The notes under the pieces: model-generated
What the model saw: only the letters and a program-made list of their open reading frames with translations
Databases searched by the model: none
What the model was told of the DNA's origin: nothing
DNA from: Fasciola hepatica
Taxonomy: Eukaryota; Platyhelminthes; Trematoda; Plagiorchiida; Fasciolidae
NCBI GenBank assembly: GCA_948099385.1
Contig: CANUEZ040000168.1
Coordinates: 6,549,001-6,613,000 of the forward strand
Direction: 5' to 3'
DNA: 64,000 nt
Shown: in pieces, positions 58,748-64,000 of the stretch
Numbering within the stretch: the first letter of the stretch is position 1
Layout: each line of letters starts with the position of its first letter
Program-made: the position numbers and the translations under genes

Positions 58748-61700
58748 CTGTTTGCTTCTTTTAGACTTAGTTCTGTGACATTCCTAACAGTATTAGTTAT
58801 TTACACTGAAACTGCGGCGGAGGCGGCGGCACCTCGCGAGTGACCTTCTGGCCATATGCGCTGTTCAAGAGAGATTTTTATTATGAAATCGTTTGGCTAG
58901 GAATGCCGGAAGAATTTTTCATGTAGCTGGGGCTTAGTTAGCCCTTCCATTGTCTGGATAGATGGGTACCTCCTGCAGCCTTCAACATGCAGTGTTGGGA
59001 GCTACTCACAGAAAACACAGACATCTGAACACAAGACTGGCTCCAGCCAAGCAAAGTCCTGTGCAGACTGAATTAAGCTGAATTGAGTTGAATAATTGCG
59101 CCCCCTACAGTGAGAAGGTAAGCTATTTTGGTAAAATAACAGCATAAGTCTTTCCTAGGAAATTAAGGATCAACCCTACCTAAAAATATCCCTCCCGACT
59201 GTATCTATAACGCTGATGTAGATTGTCGGGTGGAACACAGCATTAAGTTAACCGCCACACCAAACATTTTACCGAATGAAATCGGCATAGCTTTTACTCA
59301 GCTACCTAGGGTTATCATCAAAAATACAGCTTCTTGGTGTATTCTCATAACCAGATACATTTCAAGGACTTCTTTTGGATGCAAAATCTTGACTTAGGCA
59401 GCAGACCCAATAATTCTAGCGACAGGAATCATTGAACAGCTTCTCATGATGCGAACAGAGGGAAACGTCTGTATAAATTAAAAAGTTCGCACCAACGTGC
59501 TCGAGAGTATGGCAGTCTACCGTCCAACTCAACATTTTCCCGAAAAGGTCTTCTTCTAGCTTCAGCTTCTCATGATCAGCAATTCCACCGTGTTTTCTGG
59601 TCGCAAAACTGAAGCAAAACCGCCTCTAAATCGATCGTTTTACTGTGGGTTTGTTTAGTAACCTTTCTACACGGATCAGCATTGAATTTATACGAGAGAA
59701 ATTGAAGACCGGAGTAAAGTGCAATTAATAGGTGGCATTTCATTTAAATGTATTGATTTACTTCATCAAAATGTTCTGAAAACCTCAGCAAAGATCGCTC
59801 TATTATATTCCTTTGAAATGGGTAAAATAAGAACAATTATCGGTAAAGCATAAATAAGAAATTAAAACTTAGCCTCGTAATATGTAGTTTGGGAAACATG
59901 AGAGGAATTAACGGAGCAAATCACGTGTTTCAGGCGGCTGGCACATAGCGCTCGAAAACAGCTCAGAAACCGTCCAGGAAACCGGTCTGAAACTACTCAG
60001 GAAGGGCGCGAAAATCTATCGGCCTACTAGCGAAACCGATGGGAACCGACGGAGAACCGACCAAAGCCAATGTTACGAACTGTCTGGGTGCTACAAGGGG
60101 TTACTATTCTTTGGCCGAAGACCGCCGAACTCCGCGACTTCGCCTCAGGAAGAGTTTGCATTGCAAAATGTAACACTATTCTGTATATTCGGCTTTCAAG
60201 TGCAATGGCGGTCGGTGTTGCATTGCCGAAACTATCGGCCAAAACAATCTATACCCTCATTGGTTGGTCGTGCCGGAGCCCTGACAAAAGTACTCACGAA
60301 ATCAAAAATGTGAAAACTTTCACCGAATCCGTGTTCTGCCAGCCTGATTTGTGTTTTTGGCAAGACAAATAAAAAGGTTGATACCGTAGAACAATTTTAT
60401 TCTCAACATCCGGATATCTTTGGTTGATACAACCCTGTCCGAGCTGATTCCGCCCACGTATATCTCTGACCCCCCTACAAATCCGTCAACTCATGGCCCA
60501 TAGGCCGTGGGAAATATGATGCAACTGAAAGCAAATAGCAAGTGGCAAATACCCCGGATGGATAATTGCAATTTGTGGCTTTCTCTGCAGGTAAAGGTGG
60601 CCAATGGGCAATCAGATATGCTTTCATTCAAATCTTTTTGTACCTCAGTACACGAACTCGGATGCACTGTACTGAAGCAACTGGCTACGAGTCAGACTGG
60701 TTGTGGTTTCGTCGCAGAGCGGTGGGCTCGGGTGAGTGGTGCAACTGATTAGTGGACATTTCACCCATCACAGGGTAGTTGGACAACTTTGCACATGTTT
60801 ATGCAACCGTGATCATCGGTCCACTGCTTCGTGGTGCCATCGATGGCCTTCTAAAGCATCTATCTCGGTCTATGGTTGTGGGGACAGACGAGGGTCACAA
60901 GGGATCTCACAGTGACTAAATTTTTGTGTTTGACCATAGAGAAGAATATTTCACGGCCCTGGCCGGTGACTACAATGGTCAATCGATCTTTTTTGCTAGC
61001 AATCAAAATGAAAGTCAGCAGAAGCGGGGGCTCAAATGACAACCTGCCCAGTAAAGAATACAGGGTGAGGAAGTGTCACACAGTGTTTGAAGCAGCATTT
61101 AAAGTTAGTAAAAATACCTGGTTGCCACAGTCAACGGGCGAAGTTCATCCGGTTGTTTTGGAACTCCGTTCAATAAGCGGAGCTTGATTAGCGTAAGGTA
61201 TATTTGATTGAGCATGTTTGTAGCGACTTGAAGATGAATGAGCAGGAGAGTCAAAACTCGTGACCAAAAATCACAGTAGACAAACAAAACCAACTAGTAT
61301 TTAGCCGCAGACGGTTTGTATTTCTCTTGGTGCCACAGATTTGTTTGTTATTTTTCTGCTTGCATAAGGACAGTTGGTTTCCGCCGGTATTTACACTGCG
61401 ATGAAAGTAAAAGAGACATGGATTATACGATACGATTATTTCCGATCCTAATCAATCTGAATTTCAGATTCACAAAGCCTCATAATGGCTAATAATTGAG
61501 ACGCGCAGGGTTATGCCTGAACTTTATACGGCGATCAGAGCACATTTTTTGACCTCGAACACGTTAACCTTTGACGGTCTTGAGACTCACAGATGTACTC
61601 TTGTGACTGGGATCAAACATCGCTATTTGTTCAGTGGATTGAACATTTCATATAGAATAGCCCCGTGAGCAGTGACTCCATCAATATGAAAGTTGGTATA

Positions 61701-64000
61701 ATAGTAGAGTGAAACTTTCCTGCAGGAAGAAACTAATTAAATCTGTTACCACTGTTACTTTATAGCCAGCACATTCTTCATTGAATATCATTACTTCGTA
61801 TCCTAATGAGTCTTAGATGGAAACAACCTAACAAGTTGAATTATTTGGTAACGACATGTCGGGAACTGCATATATGATTCATATAATCGGCCCGCCCAGT
61901 ACTCTGTAACCTTCGGATGGACCATGCGCTACGATGGCCTTCTGTAGATACCACTGAGTAACATGGTTATTCAATATTATTTCAACAAACCGACAGTCAT
62001 AAACCCTATTTTAGCAATCTTACTATTAGTCAGAAAACAACAGTCCATGAATATCAGAGGATTGGTACCGCAAAGTCTTCCATTGTGACTGTTAACTGGT
62101 GAAATCCATTTTCGAATGAACTTTTCTCTTGGAACTCTGAACAAAGTTCACAGTTCCACATGGAAATGGGGCACATTTGATGAAGAACAAAAGGTTGGCT
62201 TCGTAATCGGCCTTTGTTGAGGAGTCCATCGGAATGGATTGCTTGGGACTTAAGTGATTCTTTAAAAGAGTGACGTTTTCCAACGGCTATTCTGAGCCAC
62301 TATAGTGATCCAGTTATAATTGACAGCGCCAGGTTACAAGCTTCTTCGTTTTGTACTATAGAGAATAATAATTTTGAAAACAAATTCAGTCAACGGATGC
62401 CGCAAAGACGGTGTTTGGCGGGGTTCTGGGTGGCCAAACCAAAGTTCACCGCAAACAGACAAATCGGAATTTTATAAGGTGGATTCCATCAGACACGGTA
62501 ACATTTGCCGGAAGACGTAATCTATAAAGTAGCTCGAGTAATTGTCATCAGGGCAAGAGTGAACGACGGCCAGATTGTTTGGAATAACTTCATTCAGTTT
62601 ACCGATGCAAACTTAGTTTTGACTGAAAATAAAGGACAATGGATAAAATCAGCGAACAACCTCGACCAGATATCACGACTAACAGTCGTCACACAAAATT
62701 TCATTTCTAAGAAAGTTATTCAGCGAAAACAGCATTGGAGGGGTGGGGTGATAAGATTACCAAATGGTTTTTTAATCGCCAAATTATCGCTTAGACTAAT
62801 CACACTTAGCTTATCGAACAGAAGTCCACATTAGCTGAGTATCGTTTATCTGTTAACAGACAAGCATAGCAGACACCTGAGGATGAGGATGGTGGATAAA
62901 ATTTGCAACAGCATATGATTACCTACGTTCCAGCGAACATTAAGGAAACTTTCCTTTAAATTATGGTCCGTTTCAATAAAAATCTTCAGTAACTTTACTA
63001 GAAATCACTGCCACTCTCAGTTTGACAAAAATAAACTTGACACCAACGTCTGTTTATGAACTTCGAATGCTGCTGCGAACATTAGGAGACATTCTCTTGC
63101 ACTGTATCCTTTATTCAGGAGGTTTACATTAGTGATCAATAGGTTTGTGCCTTTCATGTGTCGTTTTGGGAAATGAAATGGTCCGTTATAGCACCTAATA
63201 TGGAATGATTTCTCTGTGCTGTTGGGACTCCATTAACTGAATGCGAAGAATTCAAATTTTATGACTCATTCATTAGCTGCTGCTGATTGGCAGAGGAGAT
63301 TACAGAACAGCCTATACAGATGTGACTGGCTCATTTATTCAGGTTGGTATCCGTATGGGGTGTGGGGTGCTCCGAATTCAGTAACAATGTCGCCTTTAAT
63401 TTTCCTGTGGAGTTAAGATAAAAATCACTCCTCATTGCTACCAAAACAATGAGCCTACCCATTACGGGGTATAACGGTAGCCCTCCTGGGGTCTGTGTGG
63501 GAAAGGAATAGCGCTGAGGCGATACTTCACATCACACAGGCCTGAAACACAGACTTAACCCCAGGCCCTCGTGAGACTGGGAGCAGAAAGCAATCGCTTT
63601 TCGTCCTGGTCTGGTGACATCTCCGGACACACGTCCCCACACTTGTGTGCGGTTCTGAAGTCGGTGACCATCTACTTGCGCGAAGGCAAACACACACAGA
63701 AACCGTTGGTTTTCCCTGTGCATCGAGTTGGCAGGTGCGCCACAGACATCTTGGCCCAAATACACAAAAGTCGAGCCTCCTCTCATGCCTTGAAACATTT
63801 CGTAATGCTCAGTTTTTCGAGGCCTGGCACTAGAAGTGTGACCAGTTGGACAAAGGCTGCAGTCAAACAAGCACGTGCTTCTGGGATGGACGGTGTGTTG
63901 GGACAAGTTTAGTGACGAAATTCATGCTACTATTTTCACAATAATAACATTTAAATGTTTTCCGTTAACTAACTTAAAAGTGAAAATAATCCTTCCACCT
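58748..64000. other. No recognised feature over 5.2 kb
   Basis: Only short frames: plus 60070-60372, plus 60876-61187, plus 62505-62834 and overlapping opposite-strand frames at 63532-63912. None carries a motif I can place. About 61300-63400 is AT-richer. The block 59930-60500 has repeated GAAACCG/GAACCGAC phrases and ends near AATAAAAAGG, so it could be an unknown interspersed repeat. Confidence 0.3.
58813..58830. repeat. CGG-rich short repeat
   Basis: GCGGCGGAGGCGGCGGC, a short imperfect CGG run shortly after the break point of the LINE. Confidence 0.7.

Noticed and set aside
63532..63912. Overlapping 124- and 113-codon ORFs on opposite strands
   Set aside because: Neither has a recognisable motif; at most one could be real and nothing favours either.
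1..64000. CRISPR array, rRNA genes, bacterial-type operons or defence systems
   Set aside because: No regularly spaced short repeats, no rRNA-like blocks and no prokaryotic gene organisation; all identifiable coding sequence is eukaryotic retroelement.

Overview
This is eukaryotic, transposon-dominated DNA. No bacterial-style operon, rRNA, CRISPR array or confident intact host gene is visible. Coding traces come mainly from retroelements: at least seven CR1/Jockey-group LINE copies, one RTE-type LINE, one BEL/Pao LTR element plus a solo LTR of the same family, one Ty3/Gypsy pol remnant and a doubtful gag remnant. The mix and the look of the LINE proteins resemble large, repeat-rich parasitic flatworm genomes (tapeworm or fluke). 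That identification is inference from remembered family resemblance, not a database match.

Layout. 1-1827: the only long open LINE reverse transcriptase, cut off by the left window edge, followed by about 3 kb of pyrimidine-rich flank. 9270-12170: decayed RTE LINE. 15899-15975: a tRNA-derived SINE head. 16864-18370: a cluster of minus-strand exon-like ORFs with good splice-site candidates and an imperfect 395-bp-offset duplication; this is the best candidate for a non-transposon gene. 19230-21715: decayed CR1. 21750-23314: decayed copy of the same LINE family as the one at the left edge. 23590-28490: two diverged tandem units of a long C+T-rich repeat. 34290-37600: Gypsy pol remnant. 42989-45006: 3' half of a BEL/Pao element (intact integrase core plus 3' LTR), apparently lodged in a minus-strand copy of the C+T-rich LINE (42340-42985 and 45007-47846). 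49486-50390 and 53690-54560: CR1 RT fragments. 55639-58747: CR1 with ORF1, endonuclease and RT start, interrupted by a BEL solo LTR at 57261-57631.

The parts do not form a cellular pathway. The window records nested insertion and decay: LINEs came first, BEL elements landed inside at least two of them, and one BEL copy was reduced to a solo LTR. The stretches between (4911-9265, 12171-15898, 28491-34289, 37601-41640, 50391-53689, 58748-64000) hold only short unrecognised ORFs and may be intronic, intergenic or very old repeat sequence. I did not find a convincing new molecular system. The items most worth a second look are the minus-strand candidate gene near 18 kb and the long strand-asymmetric repeat associated with the LINE 3' ends.
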